DNA of 64,000 bases from Phlyctochytrium arcticum (Eukaryota > Chytridiomycota > Chytridiomycetes > Chytridiales > Chytridiaceae), in contig JAHLKI010000016.1 of the NCBI GenBank assembly GCA_025602905.1, positions 620,001 through 684,000 of the forward strand, written 5' to 3'. Every line of letters starts with the position of its first letter. Within the stretch, counting starts at the first letter, position 1. The translations under genes and the position numbers were made by a program. Of the stretch, positions 19,497 to 31,551 are shown piece by piece. The notes under the pieces are model-generated. The model was given only the letters and a program-made list of their open reading frames with translations, had not been told where the DNA came from and ran no database searches.

Positions 19497-22400
19497 ATGC
19501 CCTGGATCCGGATTCCCAAGGTTGTGGCGCAGCTCCAGGTCGCTTTGCTCCGACACTCATTCCCAGATTTGACCCCATTCTACAACACATTTATCATAAA
19601 AGATCACCTCTTCAAGAAGGTTTCGGTCTCGTTAAATTTCATAAAAGCGAGCGGAATGCTCCAGCCGCGATCAGAACCGCCAACCACTTTCAATGCCATC
19701 ATTAGTTCATTGATACATCCAAACGGCGCAAAGACAGCAACGCGAGACGAAGTCGTCCTTTCCCAACTACTGCAGCTCAATTATCCAGTCAAGAATTGCT
19801 CTTTTGAGGTAGGCCTGCGCTACCAATCGTGCCAGACATTCAACTTGCTCTACATTTTATGACATATTTCGCATTTGTTTATGTTCAGATGTAACTCACC
19901 ATGTTGTATATCAGTCCATCCACAGATTAATCACCTACGGTATACAGAACTGGTCCCACCCACCGCTCTTGAGTCGCTTTCTGGATCTGCTGTTTCTCTT
20001 ATTCAGCAAGCAAAAGGTACATTTACAGCCTAACCATGTTCCCACATACTTTACCTGACATTATGATCTGCAGATCATCTTTGCGAACGCAGATGTGCAA
20101 TCGACCATAATAGCGCAATGTGTCAACTTTCTTCTAAGCAAGCTCAAGACCCCAGGGCCAGCCATAATCGAGTTGCGACCATTGGTCTTGAAGACTCTCG
20201 GTACTGTTGTCTTTGAGAATGGTCTATCTTGTCCCAAGGTAAGATTATTTCACTCTCTGATAGCGTAGCCTAAGCGCTGACACGATGCGATGCAAAGCTA
20301 CTCGTCCCTCTTTCAAGTATTCTGTTGCCGATCGCTCAAAGGACCGCACCTGAAGCCGATGTCGAAAGCAGCCGATTAGCCATTACATGCCTAGGGAACC
20401 TCTGCGTAAAAACTGGAGCAAAAAGTGCAAGCTTTCAGCAAGATGTATTCGAAAAGCTGTTTCAGGGGATGTCCGTGGATACCTGCGATGAAGCAGGATT
20501 CAAGGTACAAAGCTTTCCAGCCCGTTATTGCATTGTTGATGTTTTAACTGTGGCATAACCAGCTTGTCAGTGCTACATTGCGGTCTTTACAGTTGCTAAT
20601 AAACGAGAACAAATTGCTGGTTCAAGCTTGCGCGTCTGCACTACTGACCTACCTTGCAAAATATGGCTTGCGCAGCGCAGTGCCTGCCGCGAAGGAGCGA
20701 GAGGTTAGCAGTATGTATTCGTGATGTACTACTTGATGGAGAGTATGACACTGACGGGGCAACAGGCAGGGTTGGCGACAGGACTATAGTGAATATGGCA
20801 ATACCGTCAGACTCTGAGTTTTCGGATGGCGAATCTGGACTGCCACGAAATCGATATAGAGACTCAAGGTTACAACTGAATGCACTACTTTGCCTTGAAG
20901 CCGTAGCTAAGGTTCTGGAAGATCACCGCAGATGATTGGAGTTCATATACTGACAATGGACACAATAGGCACAACCAAAACTTGTTTACCCGTATTGGTT
21001 TCAGTTCTTACCCGATCCAGTAAATCCCTCTGCACCATCGCTCATCTCAGTAATGCGCAACAGCGATTCGCCTAAAGTGCGACATGCGGCTTGTGGAGCG
21101 CTGACCACATTTCTAACGGGGTCAAAGCAATACTTGTCTATTGCTGGGGATGGGTACGCATCAACTTTGTACACTGTGTCCGTGATGAAGTACTGAACTT
21201 CTTTGACTGCTACAGCCCATCCACAACAGCGTTCACATCCCTATCCCAGAAGCTAGCAGAACAGTTGCGACAATTGCACAGCGGAGTGATAAGAGCTGTT
21301 CTAGAAGAGACGCAGCCTCTTCTAGTCACTCAGGAATTGAAGGTGAGAATCGCTTAGATATAATTGAAGCTCAATATGTTAACACATGAGATTTAGTGTT
21401 TGGCCATGCTCATTCGGAGTTGCTCATATGACCGGTTGTCAACCGACTATCGTACGATTGCATTTGAGGCAGTGTGGCCCAGACTGTCGGAAGAAGGTAT
21501 GTCTGACTTGACAATCGCTGAATTATTGTTCGTCAACTCTTGCATTTAGATTTTGCAATCAGTTCGGCAGCGTTCGAATGTATCTCTGCTCTTATCGAAG
21601 CAGGCCTTTCACTGCAAACCCTCCACGTGAAGGAAGAACTCGTGATTTCAACAACGTTGCAATTTTGCGAAGCGGAGGAGCACATATCCAAACGAGTGGC
21701 CAGTTTTGACGTTTTGTGCTCTCTCGCTAAAGTCAATCCCAAAGTCATCGAGTATGTGGAAACACTTGAATGTCTAGTTCATATACTAACGATCTGGATA
21801 GAGCTAGTTGGGAGGATATCCAGCGAGTAGTACAACCAGCTATAATAGATGACAAGGAGGCCATAAGAGCGGCCTCACTCAAGTTCCTGGAGCAATATAC
21901 CCATTCTAGTTCCAGCACCGAGACACTTCTGATCGTAAGTAGACCGTAAGCAACTTGGGGAAGAGGTATTGACCAAAACTATTCAGGCATCTTCAGTAGA
22001 TTTCTGGCTCAATTTTATCGACTCGTACTTACTCAAGACTGTAATCGACACATTCTACGCGGTGCGCTCGTTGGGATGTGACTGCCTAGCCAATATACCC
22101 CCAACTATTTTCGAGCAACTTCCGGTAGCTTCAAAGTTGTTCCGTGAGTTGACTCAATTGTTCTAAACACTATTTTTCACTGCACAGCCACGACGTCAAT
22201 CTGCCTGCTTGGCATTGGCTATTGGAATGGTTCAAGACGAAGATAACGTTGTTCGTGCTTCGGCATGTCGCGCACTCGGTGTTTTCGTGGGATTTCCGGC
22301 TGTCATTGAAGTAAGTGCATGCGGGACCGCATTTCTTTTGTAATCTAGACTAATGCTGTATCAGGATATCTTGTTCCTACATGACGTTGCAACCACTCTC

Positions 22401-23412
22401 CCGCCGTTGGTTTCGGATACCAACTCGAATGTAAGAATACGGGCAAGTTGGGCGCTGGCCAACCTTTGCGATGCCCTTGCCATTAGCAGGTTGGCGTTTC
22501 TTTCCAAAAACTCAGAGTTGTCAAATTTGACTTACACTATGTCACTAGAGAGAAAGTAGAAGCGGCAGGTGGTGTACTGGATGATACTGGAATCACAACT
22601 GCAATCACACTGGACATTATAAGAGCTGGTATCATTGCTGCAAAGGACAACGATAAGGTTGGTTTCTTGCAAATTTTTTTCAAACTCACGAACCTTAGAG
22701 CTAATATTTGGTCAAAAGTGCCGATCCAACGGTGTACGATCCTTGGGAAATATTACCCGATTGATTAGTCCACAGCTTCTGGCAACTGAAGCGGAGCGGT
22801 TATGTAAAGAGGTTACCACTGTGGTTGTCAAAAGCGTCGAGTCTGGCAGTGTCAAGGTAACACGAGATATCCACCTGCTGCGGTGAAAGCCATTTTATTG
22901 ACATAAAACTGTTACAACAGACCCGATGGAATGCCTGTCACGCCATAGGAAACATGCTCAAAACCCCGGCATTCCCAATCGGCAGCGCGAGCTGGACAAA
23001 GTCCATTTACGCAGCCCTGGCCGATGCCGTCCTACGCTGCAAAAATTTCAAAGTCCGGATCAGTGCCGCGACCGCACTGTCATCTCCCCTGGCCATAGCC
23101 CAATTCGGCCGTGGTCCCACTGAACAACAGGAAAACTTGACCATGACCCTGGAAGCACTTTTGACTGCCGCCCAGAATATTGATCGGCTGGATGAGGCGG
23201 CGTTTGGCGAGTACAAGTATCGAGAGCAGTTGCAGGAACAGCTCCATACCACCATTCGGCATTTGATGGCTATTTGGAAAGACGTTACTGGACCTCCACA
23301 AAGCGACTTGATTCACCGCTGTGAGGAATGTATCAAACCCAAGCCGGTTCCGGAACCACCGAAAGCGATGGTTGGCGAATTCCCAGAACAACCGGTGATG
23401 TCGTCAAGTTGA
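19497..23412 (+). CDS. HEATR6: HEAT repeat-containing protein 6-like
   Basis: An all-helical HEAT-repeat protein of poorly defined function, amplified in breast cancer in humans. First in-frame ATG is 19497 (MPWIRIPKVVAQLQ). The gene is split by about a dozen short introns. The strongest family evidence is in the last third: SNVRIRASWALANLCDAL (about 22425-22485), NGVRSLGNITRLISPQL (about 22725-22770), and a final exon spliced to read TRWNACHAIGNMLKTPAFPIG (about 22920-22985), then RCKNFKVRISAATALSSP and a YKYREQLQEQL segment. These align in order with animal HEATR6. The stop is at 23410-23412. The middle is poorly conserved and its exact exons are unresolved. Convergent with the ATPase gene. 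Confidence 0.82.
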
Positions 23413-23747
23413 ACAATCCGCATTCAAGTAATTCTAGCTAGACCCCTTCCCTGCCGCATCTATGTACCCATAATTTTTGGTTTTCACGCACCTCGCTATG
23501 ATAAGTTTGACTGGCCATCTGTACATATAAACATTATTCTGTCCCGATCTCTCTCCAAGAGTTGGATTTTTGAGGAATTTTATTCAGTTGTGTAAAAAAA
23601 GGAGAGTATAAATGCGTAGAAACAGACTATTCAGAGTAAAATGCAATCTAAAGGAAGAAAACAAAACAGGCTATCCGCGGAAATACAACAAAGAAGGAGG
23701 GACTAAGAAACAAAAAAATAGATAGATGGTTCCAAAAAAAAATCCGT
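23413..23747. other. Intergenic between convergent HEATR6-like and ATPase genes
   Basis: AT-rich 3' flanks with A-rich tracts on the ATPase side. No gene seen. Confidence 0.4.
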
Positions 23748-26700
23748 CTAAACCATACGCATCTCCTCATGAGCAGGGGTAGCTCCAGTGGCCAAGGATC
23801 CAATTGCAAGCGCCTTCTTTGCCGCCAGGCGGCGTTTAAGCAACTTGTACAGCTCAGATCCGGCCATGAAAATCACAATGGAGCCGCCGACCAGAGCCCA
23901 TTCCCAAGTAAACATTTCTTGGGAGAAGACCTTGGTGTTGAGACCGGGAATGACGAGGGTCAGAAGCGTAATGACGAATCCGCCAAGAATGGCAAAAAAG
24001 AGGGGCCAATTGTACTTGGGAGACGAGTCGGCGCCAAAGAGGGTAGATTCCTTTTCGCGGCGGCAGTTCCAGCCGTGGATCAGGAGGATCGTGTTGAGAA
24101 CCATGAAGGATGCGCCACGGGCTTGGAATACTTCCTTGCATTGATCCGGGTCGTAACTTTTGTGATCAGAGCAGAGGGCTCCATTGTAACCGTGCAGTCC
24201 CAGAGGTGTAACGGCCAGAGAAATGATGAAAGATGCCAAAGAAAGGGATCCGGCCAGGGTTCCGTAGAAAAGGACATCGCACATGAACCGTTTAGTGAAG
24301 AGCGAGGTTTGGGGGTCGGGTCGCGTCTCCGGTTTGCCATCTTTAGACAAAAGGGGTGCACCAGTGTCCACTCGAGCTTCATATTCAATAATGGCGCGTT
24401 GACCACGGGGAGGGCGGGTCATGACATCCTTGGAAGCCAACTCGCGGGCTAGGCACAAGCAGACAGGCGAACTGGTAATCATGTTGAGCCACAAGACTTG
24501 AATGGCCGACATGGGAAAGTAGGCACCACCATCGCTGCCGCGAACCGCCAGACCAATGACCATAGCAATGACTTCAGAAACATTTCCGCTGAGGAAATTG
24601 AGGGAAAATTTGGTGATGTTGGCAAAGATTCGGCGACCCTCACGGACAGCGGAAACAATCGATTGGAAATTGTCGTCAGTCAAAATAATCTCGGACGCTT
24701 CCTTGGCGACATCAGATCCCATAAGTCCCATGGCAATTCCAACATCGGACGCTTTGAGAGCCGGTGCATCGTTGGTACCGTCACCCGTCATGGCTACAAA
24801 CTTGTTGCGGCGATGAAGAGCGGCAACAAGCTTAACCTTGGTTTCCGGAGAACAGCGGGCAAGAACCAGCGGTAATTGGGGCATAGCATCCACCTCAGCA
24901 TCCGATAAACAGTCAAAACGGTTGGCGGTGAGAACCAAGTGATCTTGTCCTTCCTTGATGATTCCGATTTGCTTGGCAATGGCAGTGGCAGTCTTGGCGT
25001 GATCTCCGGTTGCCATGTGCACCATGATTCCGGCCTCGCCACAGACTTTGACAGCAGAGGCCGAAGTTTCACGAGGCGGATCGTAGATACCAACCAGACC
25101 GATAAAGGTCATGTCCTTTTCCAACTGCTCACGATCCGCGACCGCGTCAAAAGTGGGCACAGCCTTGGAGTCGATAGTGGTGGTGCGATGGGCAATGGCA
25201 AGAACACGAAGACCCTTCTCTGCAAGTGTCTCCATGGCGGTGTGAGCGCGGTGTTGGAACCCGTCATTGAGAGGTTGGATATGGCCATTGTCATCGTAGT
25301 AGTGGGTCGAACATTCCAAAACACGCTCGAGGGCTCCCTTCAGGTGAAACTTGAGAGCGAGCTCACCCGTTTGAGAGTTTCTCTTGGCATGAATGGTAGT
25401 CATCCGTTTGAGGGTCGCGTCGAAAGCCATTTCAGCAACAAATTCGTACTTGGTGCGAGCCAAGAGGTCTGGCTTGCCGAGTTGCACACGGTGGGCCAAA
25501 ACCTGTAGAGCTACTTCCGTGGGATCACCGATGCCAGTCCATGTGGTCAAAGATAAGTCGGTACTCTTGGGGTCCTCGGGAGGAGCAACGGAGGACTGAT
25601 TGCAAAGGGCGGCGGTGGAAAAGAATTCGTACAAGATGGGATCTTTTTCAACAAGTTCAGCGGTCAAGAGAGTTCCATCACTGGTGACAACTCCACCATT
25701 GGTGGGATCAATGGACGTTCCTTCGACAACGAGTGCCTTTTCCGCAACCCAGCATTCCTTGGCCGTCATCTTTCCTTCGGTCAACGTTCCGGTTTTGTCA
25801 CTGCAAATGTTGGTCACCATACCAATAGCTTCAAGAGAGACCAATTTTCGAACGACGGCCTTTTGTTTGGCCATGGAACGCACACCGACAGCCATGGTGA
25901 CTGTGACGACAGCGGGAAGTCCTTCGGGAATAATCGCAACACCCACGGCAACGGCGTAAAGGGCAACATTCTCGTCCCATTTCCAGTCGTTGGACCAAAA
26001 GACAAATACGGCGAGAAAGAGGCAAATGCCGAGTAGCAGAAACATCATACGATCCAAAGTGCGCTGAAGGGGGGTCTTTTGGCTCTTTTTGAATCCAGGG
26101 AGCTTTCGTAGCATCATGCGGAAGCGGTTGGCGAGCGTGGGAGGACCTTTAGGACCATTTTCGGCATCGTGTTGGTTGAATTCGGCACCGGGTGCACTGT
26201 CGGCGTCCGCATTGAGCAATTTGGCAATGCGTCCCACCTCAGTGCAAAGCCCAGTAGAAACAACGACACCTTTACCACGACCACGGGTGATGGTGGTACT
26301 GCTGAAAGCCATGTTGATCCGATCGCCCGTGGAAATAGTCTTTTCGTCTCCGGCCGCGTGCAGAGTATTGGCGTTTTTTCGTACGGGCATAGATTCACCA
26401 GTCAGTAACATTTCATCGATTTCCAGATTGACGACCTCAAACAATCGCAAATCAGCCGGGATTTGATCGCCTTCCTCCACGACAACAATATCGCCGGGCA
26501 CGACTTGGTGACTGGAAATGGTATCCAAACGGCCACCACGGATGACGCGCGCGGAAGGAGCAGACAGTTTCTTGAGTGCCGCCATGGTATTTTCCGAGCT
26601 GTATTCCTGGGCAAAACCGATACCCGTGTTGGTGGCAATGACTACAGCCAGCACAATGGTTTGGACCCAATCCTTGACGGCACATGCCAAGGCCAAGGCG

Positions 26701-27125
26701 AGCAGGAGTACAAAGTTCATAGGGTTGATCAAATTGGCAATAAACACTTTGATGATGGATACTTTTCCGTCCATTCCCAACGTGTTTTCACCGTAAAGTT
26801 GGAGACGCAAACGGACCTGCTCAGAGTTGAGACCTTCCTCGGGGTGAGTGTCTAAGCCATCCAATACATCCTGGGCGTCCATCAGGTAGGTGTCGGTCCT
26901 GGTGAATTTGGGATCACCATTGCGTTCAATTTGCCCGGTAGCTTTTAAAGCGACAGATTTGTCGTCACTGTGGGTAGCAGGACTGTCAGAGTCGCTTCTC
27001 GTGGTAGGCGCAAGAGTGCTATTCTCTGCGGCAGCATTGTTGAGAGCTGCAGGAGATTCTACCGCCGAAATCGACGTTAAAGAGTTTTTAATGGGGACAT
27101 TGTCCGGGGAGCCATGCTGCGTCAT
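23748..27125 (-). CDS. P2-type cation-transporting ATPase (ENA/SERCA-like)
   Basis: Pumps Na+/K+ or Ca2+ across a membrane using ATP. The first ATG in frame is 27125 (MTQHGSPDNV), giving 1,125 residues in one exon; the upstream 54 codons lack an ATG. A disordered Ser/Ala-rich N-terminus of about 80 residues precedes the cation-ATPase N domain. Then come the actuator loop TGES (about 242-245), the PEGLP ion-site helix (about 400-404), the phosphorylation site CSDKTGTLTEGK (Asp about 443), and the hinge MTGDGTNDAPALKASDVGIA. The C-terminal half has the six expected membrane helices. PEGLPA and the overall layout fit P2A (SERCA) or P2D (ENA sodium pump). The C-terminal helices (NVSEVIAMVIGLAVRG, then LWLNMITSSPVCLCLARE) point more to the fungal ENA group, but ion specificity cannot be read reliably. 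Confidence 0.93.
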   Translation of the reverse strand: MTQHGSPDNVPIKNSLTSISAVESPAALNNAAAENSTLAPTTRSDSDSPATHSDDKSVALKATGQIERNGDPKFTRTDTYLMDAQDVLDGLDTHPEEGLNSEQVRLRLQLYGENTLGMDGKVSIIKVFIANLINPMNFVLLLALALACAVKDWVQTIVLAVVIATNTGIGFAQEYSSENTMAALKKLSAPSARVIRGGRLDTISSHQVVPGDIVVVEEGDQIPADLRLFEVVNLEIDEMLLTGESMPVRKNANTLHAAGDEKTISTGDRINMAFSSTTITRGRGKGVVVSTGLCTEVGRIAKLLNADADSAPGAEFNQHDAENGPKGPPTLANRFRMMLRKLPGFKKSQKTPLQRTLDRMMFLLLGICLFLAVFVFWSNDWKWDENVALYAVAVGVAIIPEGLPAVVTVTMAVGVRSMAKQKAVVRKLVSLEAIGMVTNICSDKTGTLTEGKMTAKECWVAEKALVVEGTSIDPTNGGVVTSDGTLLTAELVEKDPILYEFFSTAALCNQSSVAPPEDPKSTDLSLTTWTGIGDPTEVALQVLAHRVQLGKPDLLARTKYEFVAEMAFDATLKRMTTIHAKRNSQTGELALKFHLKGALERVLECSTHYYDDNGHIQPLNDGFQHRAHTAMETLAEKGLRVLAIAHRTTTIDSKAVPTFDAVADREQLEKDMTFIGLVGIYDPPRETSASAVKVCGEAGIMVHMATGDHAKTATAIAKQIGIIKEGQDHLVLTANRFDCLSDAEVDAMPQLPLVLARCSPETKVKLVAALHRRNKFVAMTGDGTNDAPALKASDVGIAMGLMGSDVAKEASEIILTDDNFQSIVSAVREGRRIFANITKFSLNFLSGNVSEVIAMVIGLAVRGSDGGAYFPMSAIQVLWLNMITSSPVCLCLARELASKDVMTRPPRGQRAIIEYEARVDTGAPLLSKDGKPETRPDPQTSLFTKRFMCDVLFYGTLAGSLSLASFIISLAVTPLGLHGYNGALCSDHKSYDPDQCKEVFQARGASFMVLNTILLIHGWNCRREKESTLFGADSSPKYNWPLFFAILGGFVITLLTLVIPGLNTKVFSQEMFTWEWALVGGSIVIFMAGSELYKLLKRRLAAKKALAIGSLATGATPAHEEMRMV

Positions 27126-27979
27126 ACTGGGTGCGCAGCGACCAGCCAATGTTATTGAATCGAAGAAGCGCTCGCGACGGTGCGAGCAAGGGTGACGGCA
27201 AAGAACGACGAGTGTAATACAACAGCGAAGGAGCCTATCATATGTTCCAGGAGCGGAAACGGCGGTGCGGTGGGATGCAACAAGCAAAGTTGAATGCGGT
27301 GAAGCGGGAGAGAGACTTGGATCGAAACACCCGCTACATCGTCTAGAGTTAGCCGTTGTTCAGGGCTCTCTGAGGAAATAAACACTTACAAGTCGTCGTC
27401 GTTTTCACTAGCAAAAAAATGCGCTTGTCGTAGTCGTCGTCGTGGCTGGAAAGGGAATGTCGGAGCGGGAGGAACTGCTTGGCCTTTTTATCTTGTGGAT
27501 GCGGTGGGTCAAAAACCTTATCGAACAAGCCACCCAGCAAGCCACCGCCAACCCGGAATTTCCGTTGGAAAACGTGGCTTTGCTGTGCCACAGTGGGGAA
27601 CGCTGCATTTTCCATTGAACAAAAATGAAGGATACATGCAGCAAAACAATAGCAAAGACTACACCGGAAAAATAAATTCAGAGAAATGACAGATAATAAG
27701 AGAGTAGTACTAGTAGCAAGCCGACAAAAACAGAAAAGGGAAATAAAGCGGGAAAAAAAATGGTAAGATACATAAATGGGCTCCCCCCATTATGGTAATG
27801 AATGCGATGCGACACACACAGGCATACGGCGGAATGAATAAGGGGTGAAAATGGTAGGGGAAGGGGGGGATATCAATGCTGTATGTGCGTTTTTACGCGC
27901 GGTCGAAAGCTCATGAGGAAAAAAGAAATGTGGGATGGAAATATGAATATACGTGCCCATGGTCAAGGAGGCGCGCATA
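27126..27979. other. Intergenic between ATPase start and RRM gene end
   Basis: Both genes are on the minus strand, so this holds the ATPase promoter and 5' leader and the 3' flank of the RRM gene. ORFs here are short and unconvincing. No repeat or RNA gene recognised. Confidence 0.4.
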
Positions 27980-29663
27980 CTACTGCGCGTACACTTGAGA
28001 CCCTCTCCATCCATTGTCAAGATCTGTTCGGTCCAGCATATCCTCTTGTTGCGACATGTACCGCTCATTGGATCGCTCGACAGGGATAGGCTGCAGCGGA
28101 TCCTCCGTCTGAGCATTCGCAGCACCCGCACCGCCCGGACCGCCCATAGGTCCTCCCGCTCCACCTCCATATGCACCGCCATATGGCGAGGTCGGCATGC
28201 CTAGGGGTTGACCATACGGCCCAACCGGCCGAAAGTCACCCTTGGCAGCTGCTTGGGGACGGCCCCACGACAATCTGACGCGAGATCCTCCTAATTCCCC
28301 AAAGAGATTAGTACAAATGTAGAACATGTTGTCCAAACCCAGCGTAAGACGTACCAATCATAAAGCCATCCATTTGAGCCAATGCCATTTCGGCACTCTG
28401 GCGGTGGACAAACTGAACAAAGCCACATCCTTTCCCGGCGGGTATTTTTGTGTAAATAATCTCTCCAAACGGCGCAAAGTACCTAAGAAAAAGGCATTAG
28501 CAAATTGCATATGGTCAAAAGTCGACAGACTCACGAGCGCAATTCTTCGTCAGTGGCTTGGGGGCCGAGTCCACCTACAAAGACGGTAGTATTTCCTGGG
28601 TCGCTAAACTGACTGTATGCCGACATCATGGGATGTCCCTGCATCGGAGAGGGCTGGTAATATGGTTGCTGCTGCATAGGTGGCATGGGGCGGCTCATGC
28701 CCATCATCTCTGGACCACCTCCCATTGGCTTATTCTTTGGTGTTGCCGCCGAGATGCGCATGGGTCGAGAGCCACAGTATTGACCTTGCATCTCACCCAT
28801 CGCGCGCTGTTGTTCAGTTTCATCCGCAAATCGTACAAATCCAAAACCTAGGAGCTCCTTTTAATATGACTGCTGCAGGAGGGGCCTTAGCTTTAAACAT
28901 ACCCTTTGACATGCCAGTGGCTGGATCGGTAACGACCTTGGCTGATTTGCATGTAACATATCGGGCCTGGAATGTGTTCTATAGTGGAAAGTCAACACGC
29001 TGTCTCACATCCTAAAGCAGATGCACAAACCAAAAGCATAAAATCAGTCACTTCTGCACCAAGATCTCCGACGAAAATAGAGAACTCTGGTCCTCCGTCA
29101 TTCACAGCGGTCGCTCTAAAGCATTTCTTAGTCAAAGGAACCCGCCTTGCACCATTCAAAACCAAACTTACCCGCCTCCAGATGCCCAGTTGAGCTTGAA
29201 AACACGGCTCGTGCCAGGAATCATTGTTCCGTTGATGGTGTTGAGCTGCTTGACAGCCCCAGCATTGGTGGTAAAGTCAACAAAGCAGTAACCTGCATTG
29301 CCACTATTGAAATTATACGCTAGATTAGCACCGTGCAAATGTAAAATTAATGGATGATATTCTTACCCAGAAAACTTGTCTCGGATCATTTTGACATTGA
29401 CATTTTCACCTAGTCGTCGCCTATAATTCAACAATCATAAGTATACATTTTCTCATTTGAAGGGGGAGCAGGCCAGATCAACCCTTTCCGCGGGCTCACT
29501 CCAACAAACAGTCTCCACTTTTTTGGAACCTTTTTGGCCAGAGCGGTACTTACCACAGCTCACGGATATAGTTTTCGTCCATCCATGGTTCCAGTTCTCC
29601 CATCCACAAGGTTGTCTTTTGGTCACCGTATTGGGCCTGCTGGCCTGCGTACTGGTCCCACAT
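27980..29663 (-). CDS. Three-RRM RNA-binding protein (Nam8/Csx1/TRNAU1AP-like)
   Basis: ATG at 29663 (MWDQYAGQQAQYGDQK), then RRM1 beginning TTLWMGELEPWMDENYIRELW, the diagnostic start of the Nam8/Ngr1/Csx1 and TRNAU1AP group. Minus-strand exons continue with GYCFVDFTTNAGAVKQL, RRM2 (about 28790-29140), a Met/Pro/Gln-rich linker, and RRM3 (TTVFVGGLGPQATDEELRS, then IPAGKGCGFVQFVHRQSAEM and SRVRLSWGR). The tail is Gly/Pro-rich (GGAYGGGAGGPMGG) and the stop is at 27980. At least five introns. Fungal relatives act in U1 snRNP-dependent splicing (Nam8) or mRNA stability under stress (Csx1); which role applies here is not visible. Confidence 0.88.
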
Positions 29664-31551
29664 TGCAGTTTGTTGTTGTTACTGGTCGCGCAAAAAAGGC
29701 GGTTGGTTCAGAATTGTCGGCGCAATCTCGTCGACCGTCCAAGATTCAACTGAGCAGTCGCTAGTAGCCTGCGTTGTTGAAAGGGAAAAAGGAAAACGTG
29801 GAGGCAACGGCGATTGTCGGGAAAGGCGCAGGAACAGGAGCAGCGCTGGAAGGGGAGGTTGAGGGTTCCCGAAACACGCGGCTGCGTTCGGGATTGTTGT
29901 ACTTATGGGGGAGCTGCGAGATTGCCAACGAGATTGGGCAGGCAACAACGGGAAAAGTCAATAGTGTCTATGGGCCGGTAAAAGTCAGAAGTGTTCTCTC
30001 CACGATCTCGTCGGGCTTTTCCTACGGGGTTTGGTATGGGGGCCTCCGAAACCAACCAGGACCCTTAGCGCTGGTACTCAAGCAGGCGCCACTGTCACAA
30101 AATCAAACAAGCAACTTGATTTTGAGCACCAAGAATATCAACTCGTTCCCGCCCAGCCCAACACTATTTCATACTTGTGCATGCATGGCAGAAGCGTATA
30201 AACATCTTCTTCCACGGGCGGCCGGTTCGGAAAAACTCAAACATGCGGGGCGTCTGTCTGAGGAAACCTCATCCTACTAAACTTAGCATCATCGTTAATG
30301 TACATAAGGGTGCTGGTTATTTGTTTGCAATATTCCCAGGTTAGTAACTGCTGGCAGACTGCTGCTCGCATCCTGAGTTTTAATTCAGGCAGTTCCTGTG
30401 TTCCTCGGAGCTTTCAGATGTAGGGGCAGAAAACAAATCCGCGCCTGAATCAGCGCAGTGAATCAGTGATGGGTGATATATTGCAAGGCTGATGAAGAAC
30501 ACAAAGCCACTACCGTGGAATGCCACCTATTTTGGAACAGTCAGAAATGTCCTACTCGAGTACCATGTTGGGTTGGCTCTAGGTACGAGAGGTACAGACC
30601 AGGCCGCCAGCCATGTCATGACGGTGCTGCGAGAAAAGAAAATCTGTAAGTATAAGGTGTTGAGCAGGAGCAGCATGGTCACGTATTATGTAGCAAGTCA
30701 AGTTGCAGGAATAGAGTCAAAGGAGTCAGACAATGTATGATCAAACCATTTTTCATGTCCATTCTCCGTATAAACACTTGCCGCTTCCCGTCTATTGATG
30801 GCATCGCCGTCCCAATTGTGAACAGAAGGGAAAAAAAGAAGGTGAACTTTTGATTTTGACACGGCATCCTTCAGTACTTAACTGCTACTTCCAATCACCT
30901 TCTGCCTCGTTTTTATGAGTATAATTAAGAGATCTCGTCTGGTAACGCGGGGCGTGAGAACAGAACAGGCGGGTAAACGCGTGGGAAAATTGTCTTTTGG
31001 ACAAGTGAGGCGGGAGTGTCCGGCACCTTGTTTTTTTTGATGATTTTAATTGGACAATCCACACAGAAAAACCTGTTCCCTCTTTTCAAGCCAAATCTTT
31101 GATAACGTCGAATGTACTCTCACGCTAAGCGCTATCGCAAACGATTACCTCCATTGGACCCCGTCTGCAACGGAAGGGAGCGTGGATGCAACACAGAAGG
31201 CAGATTATGGTGAGTAAGGAACGGAAAAAAATGTTATCTCTTATTGTCGGATGTGACGGGATTAAGAAAAATAAAAAGGCATCAAAAGCTCTCTTCCCAG
31301 GTGGGATAATATTACACGGAAGGGTCCGGCCCAGTAGCAGCCAGTGAAAAAAATTCCTCGCATCAACGACGCACAAATATCAAACTTTCGAAGACTGTTC
31401 AAATTATTCATGGGTATACAAGACAAACAAAAACCAAAAAAGGACGAAACAATGACAGTGAAACATGATGAACGAGAATCGCATGCCGGGGAATGGGCAT
31501 AAATAGGGCTGAAAGGAGTGAGAGCTTGATACAAGTGTGGATTGAGCGAGC
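29664..31551. other. Intergenic between RRM gene and villin-like gene
   Basis: 1.9 kb. It holds the RRM gene promoter at the left and the villin-like 3' flank at the right. A plus-strand ORF at 29774-30280 and one at 30492-30740 show no domain or compositional sign of being real. No repeat or RNA gene recognised. Confidence 0.35.

Noticed and set aside
23769..27195. Several long plus-strand ORFs opposite the P-type ATPase
   Set aside because: Antisense shadows of a well-supported 1,125-residue gene.
29774..30280. 168-codon plus-strand ORF
   Set aside because: No recognisable domain, no splice context, and overlapped by an equally open minus frame.
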